The notes under the pieces are model-generated. The model had not been told where the DNA came from and made no database searches. It saw only the letters and a list, made by a program, of their open reading frames with translations. Source: Hevea brasiliensis (lineage: Eukaryota; Streptophyta; Magnoliopsida; Malpighiales; Euphorbiaceae). Taken from it: a stretch of DNA of 64,000 nt. Positions 10,748-21,110 of this stretch are shown here, piece after piece. The DNA is taken from contig NC_079498.1 of NCBI RefSeq assembly GCF_030052815.1, positions 83,066,992 through 83,130,991 of the forward strand. The letters run 5' to 3'. The first letter of the stretch is position 1; every line of letters begins with the position of its first letter. The position numbers and the translations under genes are program-made.

Positions 10748-12813
10748 TGGTGCATAACATACTAAAATAATCTTTATTCAAAACTTAAATCACATTTGTT
10801 CAAAAATTTGGCTGAACATGAGAATTAAGTACAAATCATGCATTATGAGATTTTAAATGCAAACCAAGTTCATTTCAAAGTATCAAAACACATTTCATAA
10901 AACCCAAAGTTAGATCATGCCATTCGAAACAAATAGAATCTCAATAGCCAGAGGCTAAAGAGAAATCACATCACAAGGCTAGCTAGCTCAAATATATGGA
11001 TATCCATTCACATCCTCTTCTACTGGCACACCTCAACACTTCTCTAGAGAAGGAATCAAAATTCAAAACTAATTACCCCCACTAGTCATGCTAGTGAGGT
11101 GTTCAAATATATGGTCATGATACTGTGGTTTCAAAACTTATCTTAACAATTTGCTAAACATTATCATTTCAAATATACACAATAACTTTCACAATTTAAA
11201 TCAAAACATCATAAATAAGGTCACAATACTTTCAACAATTCAAAGCAACAGTAAAATGCATATTTCATTCATTTAATCAATGAATTTTTAAAGCATAGTG
11301 ATGTTATGCACAAACCTCAAACGAGTCGCCTGTTGGCCTTGATTCGACTCCTCGGGTTCTGTCCCGTTATTCTTTTCCACTGAAACACACAATTTCACAG
11401 TGTTTCAGTACCATAACTTAGCATAAATCCAATAATAAATTTAACTTTACTTTTACCTAGCTCTAACGTGCTAAATTCGACGTTCTTGAAATTTTATGTT
11501 TTGGGTTACTATTCACTGTACTATTCAAGTCAAATTATTGACTTTCTAAGGCTTAATAGGTATGGGAATTCTAACTTCACCCACATACCACATTTTGGTC
11601 ACTAAACTTGTTGGTTTTGGTCATTTTCTCAAAACTTAGGCCTTTTAGGCAAAATTGCCAAATTTTCAATTTTGGTGTTCCTAATTGTACTGTTTCATTA
11701 ATCGGTTTACTGTTGGAATTTGGCAAAACTTTCTTCATAGAAAATGTTCCTTATTGTCTTAAGTTTATTCTCCTTTTTGAATCACCCCAATTGGAGTTTT
11801 GTAGCTTAAGTTATAAGCAAATTATATTTACTGTTCATGCTACAGAATTTTATTCTGGCAGATTATTGATTCCAACTTCGTTCAGCAATTTGATCAAGTT
11901 CAGTCCATAATTTGGTCTAATTTTCTTCATATGAAATGTTCTACTATCTCTTAGGTTTCCATCAGTTCAAGAATCGCCTAAATCAGAGTTTTCTAGAGAG
12001 GGTTATAGCCATTGAAACTTTACTGTTCATATGGCAATCTGCAGTTCTGCAGATTTAGGTCACCAACTTTGCTCAGTATTTTGATTGGGTTAATGCCATA
12101 ATTTAGGTTGGTATTCTTCATAAAAGTTTTAGATCTATATCTTATCTAATTACTGGTAAAATTTCAGGTCATTTTGACCTACATAGCAAGAGTTATGACC
12201 AAATGAACAGTATACTATTCATTTGGTCAGTTTGTGCAGAGGCAGCCTGCGATTTTCCGACTTCGGCCACTTTGTTCACTAGGTTTTAGTAACTTTTTGG
12301 GCAGGCTTCCTAAATGAAAATTGTGTCATTTAGTGCCTATTTTCATCCCCAATTGGTCCCATATCCATTGGACTTGTAAAATTCCATTTTTGGTCCCTCA
12401 AAGTTGACTTTTGGTCATGGTGCATACCCAATCCGAATTTGACTTTATTTCCAACCATTCCAACACAACTCATTTGGTCACAAATGACCATTTTTCACTT
12501 CAAATTAGGTCAAAGACATCATTTACTCATTTCTCACATTTTTGGTTCATAAATCCTAATGTCCAAACCCTAATTCACACTAATTTTTGTATTTATTTGA
12601 CTCCATGCCTTTAACCATAGTCATTCAACTAACTAAAGTTTATGTACCCCTTTCAAACCATTCAATTCATGCAAATCATCCTCATAATCAAGCTGGCCTA
12701 AAATCAGTTTAGTCCCTCTACATGAAAATTTTTCATGTTTTTATGCAATAAAAATCTTGTTTAACCACAATTTTATACTAAAAATTCAATTCAAATTCAA
12801 ATTAAAAGAGGAA

Positions 12814-12819
12814 ACTTAC
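12814..12819 (-). promoter_or_regulatory. Candidate 5' splice site in RE2 5' LTR
   Basis: AAG|GTAAGT on the element strand, 882 bp into the LTR, with an acceptor-like site near 9828. Confidence 0.5.
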
Positions 12820-13701
12820 CTTAATTGAAGCTTTTTCAATCTCCCTCAAATCTTCAAATTCTTTTAATTTCTTGCTCCAAATCTTCTTCTTAAGGGTCAA
12901 TTTAATGGTTTCTATAATTATTCTCAAGGATTAAGGGGTGAAATCTAAAGTTTAAGAAGCTTAAATCTAAGCTTTAATGGTGGAACAAAATAAGAAGAGA
13001 GGGAGAGGAGAGAGCTACGGAATAAGAAAAAGAAGAAGTGAAAAAAAATCTTTTTGAATTTTTGTTTTTATGCCCATAATTGACTTGGTCAAAAAAGGTT
13101 AAAAAATTAGAATTAATTTTGACATCTTATATGATGTCATCATCATGATGTAATAAGTATCATTTTTATTCTTTTTCTTTTTCTTTAATTCTTCAATAGT
13201 TCTTTAATTTAATTCTTGATCCCGAAATTTTCTTTTCTCCGATTTTATTTGACAGTTAGGTCAGGAGTCAGCTCTCGGGGTCAATTGACCAAACTGCCCC
13301 TTGCTAGTTCATCCCGGTTTGCAAATAATTCAATATTTCCTTCGGCTCCCTGACCTAATTATTTGACTGACTTAACAGTCCTTTTTCGTGATTTTCTCTT
13401 TTCCACTGTGTTTATAATGGTCATAAGGACCGCAGCGTCACATTTTACAGTTTGAAATTTGAGTTTAAAATGACTTCGCAGTCGTTCCCGAGAAGGTCAC
13501 CCATCGCTGTGACTCTCGGCTCGTTTAACCTCTTATGTTCTGTTTTTCTTATTTATACTTAACTAATTGAACATTACTAATTATTTGTGTTTATGGCTTC
13601 TCTAATTGACTTAAGTGTGGTTCTAATCCCCTTAATTGTCTGGACCGACACCGGTCACCGGAATAATGAAATATACCAGGCTATACAAATGGGGTGTTAC
13701 A

Positions 13702-13706
13702 GATCA
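13702..13706. other. Target site duplication of RE2 (right), GATCA
   Basis: Matches 1361-1365; RE1 RT sequence resumes immediately after it. Confidence 0.95.
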
Positions 13707-14030
13707 AGCTATCACCAGGTGAGGGTAAAGGAGTCAGATGTGCCTCAAACTGCTTTCAGGACCCAGTATGGACACTATGAGTTCATAGTGATGCCATTTG
13801 GGCTGACGAATGCACCAACAGCTTTCATAGACCTAATGAATTGTATCTTTCATCCCTACTTAGATCAATTCATCGTGGTCTTCATAGATGATATGCTGGT
13901 GTATTCTAAGAATCAGGAGGAGCATGATGAACACCTAAGAGTAATATGACAGACATTACGGGAGAAGCAGTTGTATGCCAAGCTGTCCAAGTGTGATTTC
14001 TAGTTAGATGAGATTTCTTTCCTCGGACAT
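13707..14030 (+). pseudogene. RE1 reverse transcriptase, C-terminal part
   Basis: This continues RE1 RT after the RE2 insertion, now in frame 3 coordinates: [30 protein letters not shown], and the catalytic FIDD in [15 protein letters not shown] at 13947-13949 and TAG at 14001-14003 interrupt it. The TAG replaces the Trp codon of CDFW, exactly as in RE3 at 35024-35026. An apparent ORF from 13587 begins inside the RE2 LTR and runs in frame into this RT; its first 38 residues are LTR sequence, not protein of the family. Confidence 0.9.
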
Positions 14031-14714
14031 GTGGTATCAACAGATGGGATCAGGGTAGATTCAAAGAAGATTGAAGCAATAGTTGAATGGAAGCCTCCTA
14101 GAAATGCAACAGAAGTCAGAAGCTTCTTGGGTTTAGCTGGATATTACAGGAGATTTGTGAAGGGATTCTCCCTTATAGCTACTCCACTGACTAAGTTACT
14201 GCATAACAATGCTAAGTTTGACTGGAATGACAAGTGTCAAGCCAGTTTTAAGAAGCTAAAAGCTATGCATATAGAGGCTCCAGTGTTGACACAGCCAGAG
14301 TCAGGGAAAGACTATGTGATCTACAATGATGCCTCTCAGAATGGGCTTAGGTGTGTTCTGATGCAGGAAGGGAGTGTGGTTGCTTATGCTTCCAGACCGC
14401 TAAGGCCACATAAAAATAACTACCTAACTCATGATCTAAAATTAGCAGCAATCATATTTGCATTGAAGATATGGAGGCATTACCTATATGGTGAGAAGTG
14501 CTACATCTACACAGATCACAAGAGTCTGGAATACTTACCAACCCAGAAGGAACTCAATCTGAGACAGAGGAGATGGATTGAATTCCTTAAGGGTTATGAT
14601 TGTGTGGTCAACTATCACCCTGGGAAGGCAAATGTAGTGGTTGATGTACTGGGCAGAAAGTCCATAATGGCTTTGAGAGCACTGAATGCTCGATTTTCCT
14701 TAGTATCAGATTGA
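14031..14714 (+). pseudogene. RE1 RT connection and RNase H
   Basis: An open 227-codon stretch with the RT connection ([18 protein letters not shown]) and RNase [11 protein letters not shown] keeps the first Asp and [11 protein letters not shown] keeps another. The catalytic Glu of LELAAI is Lys here (LKLAAI), and VADALSRK reads VVDVLGRK. The domain would be inactive even though it is open. It ends at TGA 14712-14714, where relatives continue into integrase. Confidence 0.9.
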
Positions 14715-14966
14715 ACTATTTTGGCTAAGTTGCAAGTGAAGCCAAGTTTGCTACAACAAATATAGGAAGCACAAAAATAGGATGAAAAGTTGATAATTAT
14801 CATGGGCAGAATTAAAAAGGGGAAAGAGACTGATTATGAGTTGAAATGAGACTCGAGATTTACTTCAAGGTTTTAGAGAAAGTTACAGGAGTCATTAGGC
14901 ACTCAACTGCACTTTAGTATGACTTTTCATCCTCAGACGGATGGATAGTTAGAACGGGTGATTTAG
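14715..14966 (+). pseudogene. RE1 integrase with large internal deletion
   Basis: After RNase H the frame shows the linker (LLQQI, TDYELK) and then jumps near 14850 to [21 protein letters not shown] and HPQTDG. Compared with RE3 about 480 bp are missing, including the whole HHCC zinc domain and the first catalytic Asp. Stops are frequent. It ends at LERVI plus TAG just before the 77-bp intron-like insert. Confidence 0.85.
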
Positions 14967-15043
14967 GTAACCCTTAAGACTTGGTGAATTATTATTATAG
15001 TTAAAATACTGATAGTAATGACATGACATGAATTATATGATAG
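14967..15043 (+). other. 77-bp intron-like insert in RE1 integrase
   Basis: It begins GTAACC after TAG and ends TGATAG before GTG. Removal joins ERVI-x to VLEDML, the exact continuation seen without a gap in RE3 (boundary 36466/36467), and restores the frame (14964 and 15044 are in different frames unless 77 bp are removed). It is AT-rich, and RE5 has a related 77-bp insert at the same codon boundary (56987-57063). This is best read as a GT-AG spliceosomal intron. Confidence 0.8.
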
Positions 15044-15809
15044 GTGTTGGAGGATATGCTTCAGAGCTGCATCATTGATTTTAAAGGAAGTCGGGAGAAG
15101 TGCCTTCCTTTGGTAGAGTTTGCATACAATAATAGCTACCATGCTAGTATAAAGATGGCTCCATATGAAGCATTATATGGGAGGAGATGCAGGACTCCCT
15201 TGTGTTGGACAGAGTTAGGTGAGGATAAGATAGTGGGCTCAGACTCAGTGAGACAGACTGAGGAAAAGTGAAACTCATTAGGGATAACTTGAAAGCCGCA
15301 CTTTAGATAAATAGAAGTCATATGATGATTTGAAGAGGAATGACATAGAGTATGAGGTTAGCGATAAGGTGTTTCTCAAAGTGTCACCTAGCGATAAGGT
15401 GTTTCTCAAAGTGTCAGCCTGGAAGAAAGTGCTAAGATTTGGCAAGAAGGGTAAGTTAAGCCCTAAGTTTATTAGTCTATACGAGGTCATTAAACGTGTG
15501 GGTCCAGTAGCCTACAGGCTAGCTTTTCTACTTGAGCTGGACAAGATCCATGAGATATTCCATGTGTTGATGCTCAGGAGATACAGATTAGATCCTTGAC
15601 ATGTCATAGCAGTAAAGGAAATAGTTGTGCAATCTGATTTGACATATGAAGAGGAACCAATCAGAATCTTGGCACAGGAAATAAAAAAACTTAGAAACAA
15701 GAAGATCCCACTGGTGAAAGTTTTATGGAGACATCATAAGATAGAAAAGGCAACATGGGAGAGCAAGGGGGCAATGAGGTAGTAGTTCCCTTAGCTCTTC
15801 ATATTAGGT
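15044..15809 (+). pseudogene. RE1 integrase C-terminus and chromodomain
   Basis: The open part 15044-15271 has [33 protein letters not shown] and RTPLCWTELGEDK. After a frameshift, 15330-15599 contains the KLSPKFISLYEVIKRVG block and IHEIFHVLMLRRY. A 36-bp segment is duplicated in tandem near 15359-15415 (SDKVFLKVS occurs twice). Remnants of the chromodomain (LTYEEEPIRILAQEIK-like, then TWESKG) follow to about 15800 with several stops. Confidence 0.85.
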
Positions 15810-15847
15810 AAATTTTGAGGACGAAATTTTATTTAGAGGGGAAGAAT
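15810..15847 (+). other. RE1 pre-PPT palindrome and polypurine tract
   Basis: AAATTTTG (15810-15817) pairs with CGAAATTT (15822-15829) with one T:G wobble around AGGA. The purine tract at 15835-15847 ends at the LTR start TGTAGC (15848). Confidence 0.85.
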
Positions 15848-16719
15848 TGTAGCGACCTCACTTTAGGTAGTCAGTACATTCTACTGTTTCGATGACTAAC
15901 ATTTGTTCATACAGCCAGGATATCTGAAACTATACTTAAACTAGAGTGAGAAGACATAAATTGATTGAATAAAGACCAAGTAAAATTAAGGAAAAATAAA
16001 AGAAATTAAGTGCCAATAGGTTAAAGGAGCCGAGGTCCCGGTGATGGGTAACCTAACGGGAAGCGACTGTGAAGACAGTTGCTAAACCCAGACTCATGGG
16101 GAAACCCTGTAAGATAAATATTGGGACTTAATTGAAAGATTTATGAGGTTTAGATGATAATCAAAATACTAAGAAAATACAAGGAAATAAAGACAATCCG
16201 TAAAGACAGTTATAACTCGATTAACACAACGAAGAGCATTTTGGTTATTTCATCCTCAGTGTTGAATCTTGACCTAAATGTCAATAAAAAAGATTGAGAA
16301 CAAAACATTTAAAATAAATTAAAATCATGAATTTGTGTAATGGAAAAGGGAAAAGAAAAATGAAATTGAATTATGACATAAGCCTTAACTCATGATAACC
16401 TAAGCATGACTTGAGCTTGATAACAAAATGACATTATTAAAAATTTACTTTAATTACATTAGGATAAATATAAATATATAAGACAAATTTCAATAATTAA
16501 AAGCTTCATCTTCTTCCTCACTCCCGTCTTGGCCGAAACCCATGGTCCTTCTCCCATCCACCATTTTCAAGCTTTAAAGCTTGATTTCCCATGTTATTCC
16601 ACCCCAAAACTCCTAAGTCCCTTCACTAAAAATTGATCCTACACCTTGAGAAAGCCATAAGCAGCTAAGAATTAAAGAGAAACTTTAAGTTTAGCCAGTA
16701 AAGATTGGCCACAAGTGAG

Positions 16720-16725
16720 GTTAGT
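16720..16725 (+). promoter_or_regulatory. Candidate 5' splice site in RE1 3' LTR
   Basis: GAG|GTTAGT, 872 bp into the LTR. Confidence 0.45.
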
Positions 16726-18952
16726 GCAACATACAAGCCTCCTTTATTCTTTAAGTATTGTTAGCATGTTGAATTAAGTTGAAATTCCATGAAATTAAAA
16801 GAATATAATGGATAAGTGGAAACCCTAGATTTTGGCAGCCATGGGGAGAGTTATAATTTGATGGTTTTAGTCGTCTTAAACTTGTTAGTGATGACATGTG
16901 ATGAGTATAAATGAACGATCATGAATTACATGTGTATAGTGAATTTATGAAATTGGAAGTTAGGGTTTTGACCTAAATTGGGGATTTTGTGTTGTGGTTT
17001 GAAATTGACATTATTGAGGTTGATTATTGACTATTTGAAATTCAATGAATGCGATTGAAGTTTGGTAGTTGGGTAGAATTAAAGATTGGAAGTACAATTT
17101 TTGTGCAGGGAATTCTGGACCTATGAGTCCAGTGTGTTTAAATGAGCATAAGTAAAGCTACATTGCTTCAATTAGTGTTAGACCAATTGAAGATAAAACT
17201 TAGGACATAAAGCTACATTTTTCATGGAGAGACCCTGCCCAGACACTGAACATGACCTAAAATTGGCTTGAATTCGGGTAACCATATGCTGGACCTGGAA
17301 AAATGACCATATGAACAATAAATGTTCAAATAGGCATAACTCACTCTAGGAGGGTTAGAATGGCCTGATTCTTGAACCATTGGAAAGTTTAGACATAGGA
17401 GCACATTTTTAGTACATAACATAGAGCCCAATTCTGCCTCTAACCTAACTAATTTGCTAGAACAAATTAGGTCAACAATTCTAACTAGAACCAAAACTGA
17501 CCTGAGATTCTAGACCTTGACCTACCCAACCAGTTTTGGCAAAAATGCCATAACTTGGGCCACAAAACTGCAAATGTAGTGAATCCAAAGTCAAAATCTT
17601 CAAAGACCTAGAATTACAATTTTGGTGTTTTGACTATAACCCAAAATCTAATGGAACTTAGACAAATTGTTAGGACAAGTCAGTATTCCAAATCCTGAAA
17701 TTGAACTAAATAGCCACTTAAATCTAAAACAGTATTTATATCATATCTCCTACTAGGAAACTCTAATTGGGACAAGCCAAATTGTTCTGAAAACTTAAGA
17801 AATAGGACTCCAACTTTGGTTTAGGAACGTTCCTCAAATTTTGAGTGTAGGAACCCTAAAATGGGAATCAAAGACACTGACCTAAACCTGAAATCCCAAA
17901 GGCATAAGGTTCAGGAGTCCAAGATATTTAATGGCTATAACTCACACTAAATAACTTGAAAAGTTGTGATTCTTGAACCTGAGTGACCCTAAGACATAGG
18001 GTAACAATTCATATGAAGGACATTAGGTCTAAAAATGATTGTAGCATGCCCAAATGATTGGACAAAATTTGACTCCAGGATCTATCTGGTTCTGGAAACA
18101 GAAAGGGTCCATGGACCAGTCTTAGAAAATTAACCATAACTTGAGTTCTAAAACTCCAAATTGATTGATTCAAAAATAGAAATCAAAGTTTAAACATAAA
18201 AGAACAACTTCCATGAAGGAAGTGTGGCCAATCAGTGGCAACATTTTGACCAATTTACTAAGTGAAGTTAAGACACCAAATTTGGACCTTGAGAAAGGTT
18301 CATAAAATAACTTGTTATATGATATGGACTTAACCAAAATGACGTGTTGACCACATAACTCACTTGAAAATGAGGTTGGGACCTATATTTCCATTATAAA
18401 TGGAATGAATGGTACCAATGAATAGTACTAATAAATAGTAACCTTGAATAGTGCATAAATAACATAATGCTATCAAATTTGCCTAAAGTATACCTAGACT
18501 TATGTATATAGCTTGGATCAATTGGTATACCAATTAGGGACTACATATTGCAATGCTGCTCACATGAATGATCATTGATAGATAATATCTATCTAATATG
18601 GTTGTTCTACAGGCTTTATACCTGCCCGTTGGCCATTGTGTCTAATATGATTTTTAGCTTTATGCCTGCCCACTGGCCTTGTGCCTGACATGACAGATGT
18701 ATACATGATAGACATATTGATGTCTAACTAGTATACTCTAGTGTATCCAGTCTTTATAGTCTGTTATAGGTTACTTGGGCACTGATATAAATTTAATAAG
18801 ACTGAATATGAGATAAATGAGCAAAAAAGATCCTGATAAAGTTATTTGCTCCCAAAGTTTAATAAACATGTAAATGACTCAAAATTCAAGAAATTATACA
18901 TGGATTAAATATTCTTAATTATTTTGTTATTTTTACTTTAATTTATGCACCA

Positions 18953-18969
18953 CTAAGAAAATTGCTTAG
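18953..18969 (+). other. LTR hairpin, RE1
   Basis: CTAAG and CTTAG flank a 7-nt loop after the conserved GCACCA. The second stem is weak in this copy. Confidence 0.6.
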
Positions 18970-19132
18970 CGCGTTGGTTTACCACTCATAGGTACTGGAG
19001 AGCAGCAGTAGCAGCAGCAGTAGTGTTTAGATAGGATTTTGATCAGATCTGCCATAGTGTGGGCATCACCTCAGCAATCTATTTTTGGTAGGGCCCATGT
19101 ATGTTTAGATTTTGTATTTCGATTATTATACA

Positions 19133-19137
19133 TAAGT
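19133..19137. other. Target site duplication of S1 (left), TAAGT
   Basis: TAAGT precedes TGTAAC at 19138 and recurs at 27054-27058. Confidence 0.92.
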
Positions 19138-20018
19138 TGTAACACCCCTATGTTCGGTAGTGCGTTCTACTGTTCCGGTGACCAGTGTTGTCCGGACAGC
19201 TAGGATGCCTAGAACTACATTTCGTTGTGAGTGAGGAGACATAAAATAATGAAATAAAAGAAAAGAAAATACAAGAAAAACAAAGGAAAAATAATAGCAA
19301 AGAAATGTAACCAAGTTAACCGAGCCGAGAATCCTAGCGATGGGTGACCGCACCGGGAAGTCACGGCGTGGACCGTTGACTAGCTCTGGACTGCGAGGAA
19401 CCCTAGACAATATTTTTAGGACTTAAAGAGACATCAATTGAAGTATAAATATCATTAGAAATATCAAAGAAAAATTAAATAATTAGTACAAAGAAAAGTG
19501 AGAAATCGAAAAATAGACAAAATCCGGTGTTACCGAAAAATCGGGAATGCAACCCGAACAGGGACATTATGGTCAATTGACACCCCGAATTATCTTTTGA
19601 CCTAAATGTCCATTAAAAATAAATAATATTACACTTAGAAAATATAATGAAAAATTAAATTGGTGGTACCTAAAGTAAATAGCAAAAATTAAGGGTTTAA
19701 TGTGGAATAAATGGGAGTTAAGCTTATTAAATGATTAATTTGAGTAAGTGGACCACTAAGAATTATAATATGGATTAAATATAAGCGTAAGTGGGCAGAT
19801 TACTCCCACTCAAGCATCATCTTCTTCATTTTTTCAACCATGCCGAAATGAAGAGCTAGGGAAAACTCCATAGCCATTTTGCATGAAGCTCCCTTAACCT
19901 CCTCATTTTACCTCCAATCACTTAGGTTTCTTCATTAAGTTTTATGCCCACATCACAAGGAAGAGTTTGATACTAAAATCAAGAAGTTTAGTCAAGGTTT
20001 AACAAGTCCCAACCAAAG

Positions 20019-20024
20019 GTAAGT
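20019..20024 (+). promoter_or_regulatory. Candidate 5' splice site in S1
   Basis: AAAG|GTAAGT, 881 bp into the LTR. Confidence 0.45.
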
Positions 20025-20459
20025 TTGTATCTTTGAACATTGCTTTGTTAAACTTTATATACATGTTATGGGTGTGTGCTTTGTGAAGAAAATTTTCAAG
20101 TTTGAGGAGTTCTTGATATATCCATTTTTGGACAGCCATGGAGTTGTATGTTTAATGAAATATTCATACATATATTTGATGAGAAATTATGTTGATTAGG
20201 GTGATTTAATGTCCTAGTAAATTATTCCACATATATATGGTGATTGTGCACTTGGAATGGAAATTGACGAATTGTAGGACACTTTGGCATTGTGGAACAA
20301 TTCGGCAGCCTTGGGACTCTTTGATGAATGTATGAATTCATGAAGATATTGGCAGAATTATGACATTGAGGATTGATGGATATATATATATATAAATTAG
20401 TGGTGGAAATTGTATGAAATGATGAGTAGTGTTTATGTGTATTTATGGTTGTAATTGGA

Positions 20460-20464
20460 CTTTA
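20460..20464. other. Target site duplication of S2 (left), CTTTA
   Basis: CTTTA precedes TGTAAC at 20465; the second copy is at 24670-24674. Confidence 0.93.
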
Positions 20465-21067
20465 TGTAACACCCCTCACCCGACTACAGTGTAGCCGAGC
20501 AAAGTGTGCTACATTCGGTGCCGGAGCACCCTATCTTATCTTACTTTATTCCTTTCATATTTTGATCTCGTTATATTTTAATATTAATTATTTTTCGACG
20601 GAGAAACCAGCGGAGTTTCCCCTATTTTATTACCAGTTGACGTGTTTTACTATTTACCTGTTTGAAAGTTTCAACAATATTTTCAGAATAAAGTCTTATC
20701 CATGCTAATCATAATTATCTCATCAATCATTCTCATAATTTTCTCATATTTCAAATCTCATTCATACATTTCGATTTCATAATCATTTTCATGCATAATC
20801 AATTCATATGTAAACATTCTCAAATTACATAAGCAAAATTTTCAAATTTCCTTAATTTACATAATTTACAAAATAATTACAAAATTTCATAATTTACATC
20901 ATAATGCAATATCTAGCATTTTATACAAAATACAAAATAGGATCTATATGGGCCCTATCTACATGCATTGCTGAGGAGGTGACAACCTTGAATACTTCAG
21001 ATACTTCCGCAGATCAAAACTCCAAGATTCCCAGTCAAACGTCCATTGGGTTCTAGCTTCAGTACCT

Positions 21068-21110
21068 GCGCGAAGGAAACAATTCCATCGCGCTAAGCAT
21101 TGCTGCTTAG
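21068..21110 (-). other. Paired LTR hairpins, S2
   Basis: Stem 1 is CTAAGCA (21093-21099) with TGCTTAG (21104-21110) and a 4-nt loop. Stem 2 is GCGCGA plus GGAA (21068-21078) with TTCC plus TCGCGC (21083-21093), 10 pairs and one A:A mismatch. The second stem differs in sequence from every other copy yet still pairs. Confidence 0.75.

Larger units (their letters stand above)
1366..13701 (-). mobile_element. RE2, complete nested Ty3/gypsy chromovirus
   Basis: A 12.3 kb element in minus orientation with two 3.7 kb LTRs, a primer site, gag, protease, RT, RNase H, integrase and chromodomain in that order, and a polypurine tract beside the 3' LTR. It has TG...CA termini and a perfect 5-bp duplication (GATCA) in the RT gene of RE1. 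The coding region uses two frames, with shifts between gag and protease, protease and RT, and within RNase H, plus several stops, so it is not autonomous. Its gag (147-codon start segment) differs clearly from the gag of RE3 and RE6, so it belongs to a second subfamily, shared with S1, S3 and the RE4 chromodomain. The presence of a chromodomain suggests the Tekay/Del-like chromovirus branch; this is an inference from motifs. Confidence 0.93.
9992..13701 (-). repeat. RE2 5' LTR (right copy)
   Basis: A 3710-bp LTR from TGTCAC to GTTACA. For a minus-strand element this is the promoter-bearing 5' copy, adjacent to the primer site. It has few differences from 1366-5088, which fits a fairly recent insertion. 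Short ORFs inside (for example 11608-11910 and 12411-12614) match ORFs at the same place in the other LTR and are copy echoes. Confidence 0.93.
15848..19137 (+). repeat. RE1 3' LTR, main part
   Basis: Starts TGTAGCGACC after the polypurine tract and runs to 19137, where S1 is inserted; it resumes at 27059. It has the layout of the 3-kb LTR type: a TATA-rich segment near 16468-16485, a donor-like site at 16720, a region of short palindromes near 18610-18690, and the CTAAG/CTTAG hairpin at 18953. No gene is visible, and the 17222-17494 ORF has no recognisable content. Confidence 0.85.

Noticed and set aside
17222..17494. ORF in the RE1 3' LTR
   Set aside because: No domain, AT-rich LTR context, not conserved in other LTRs by eye.
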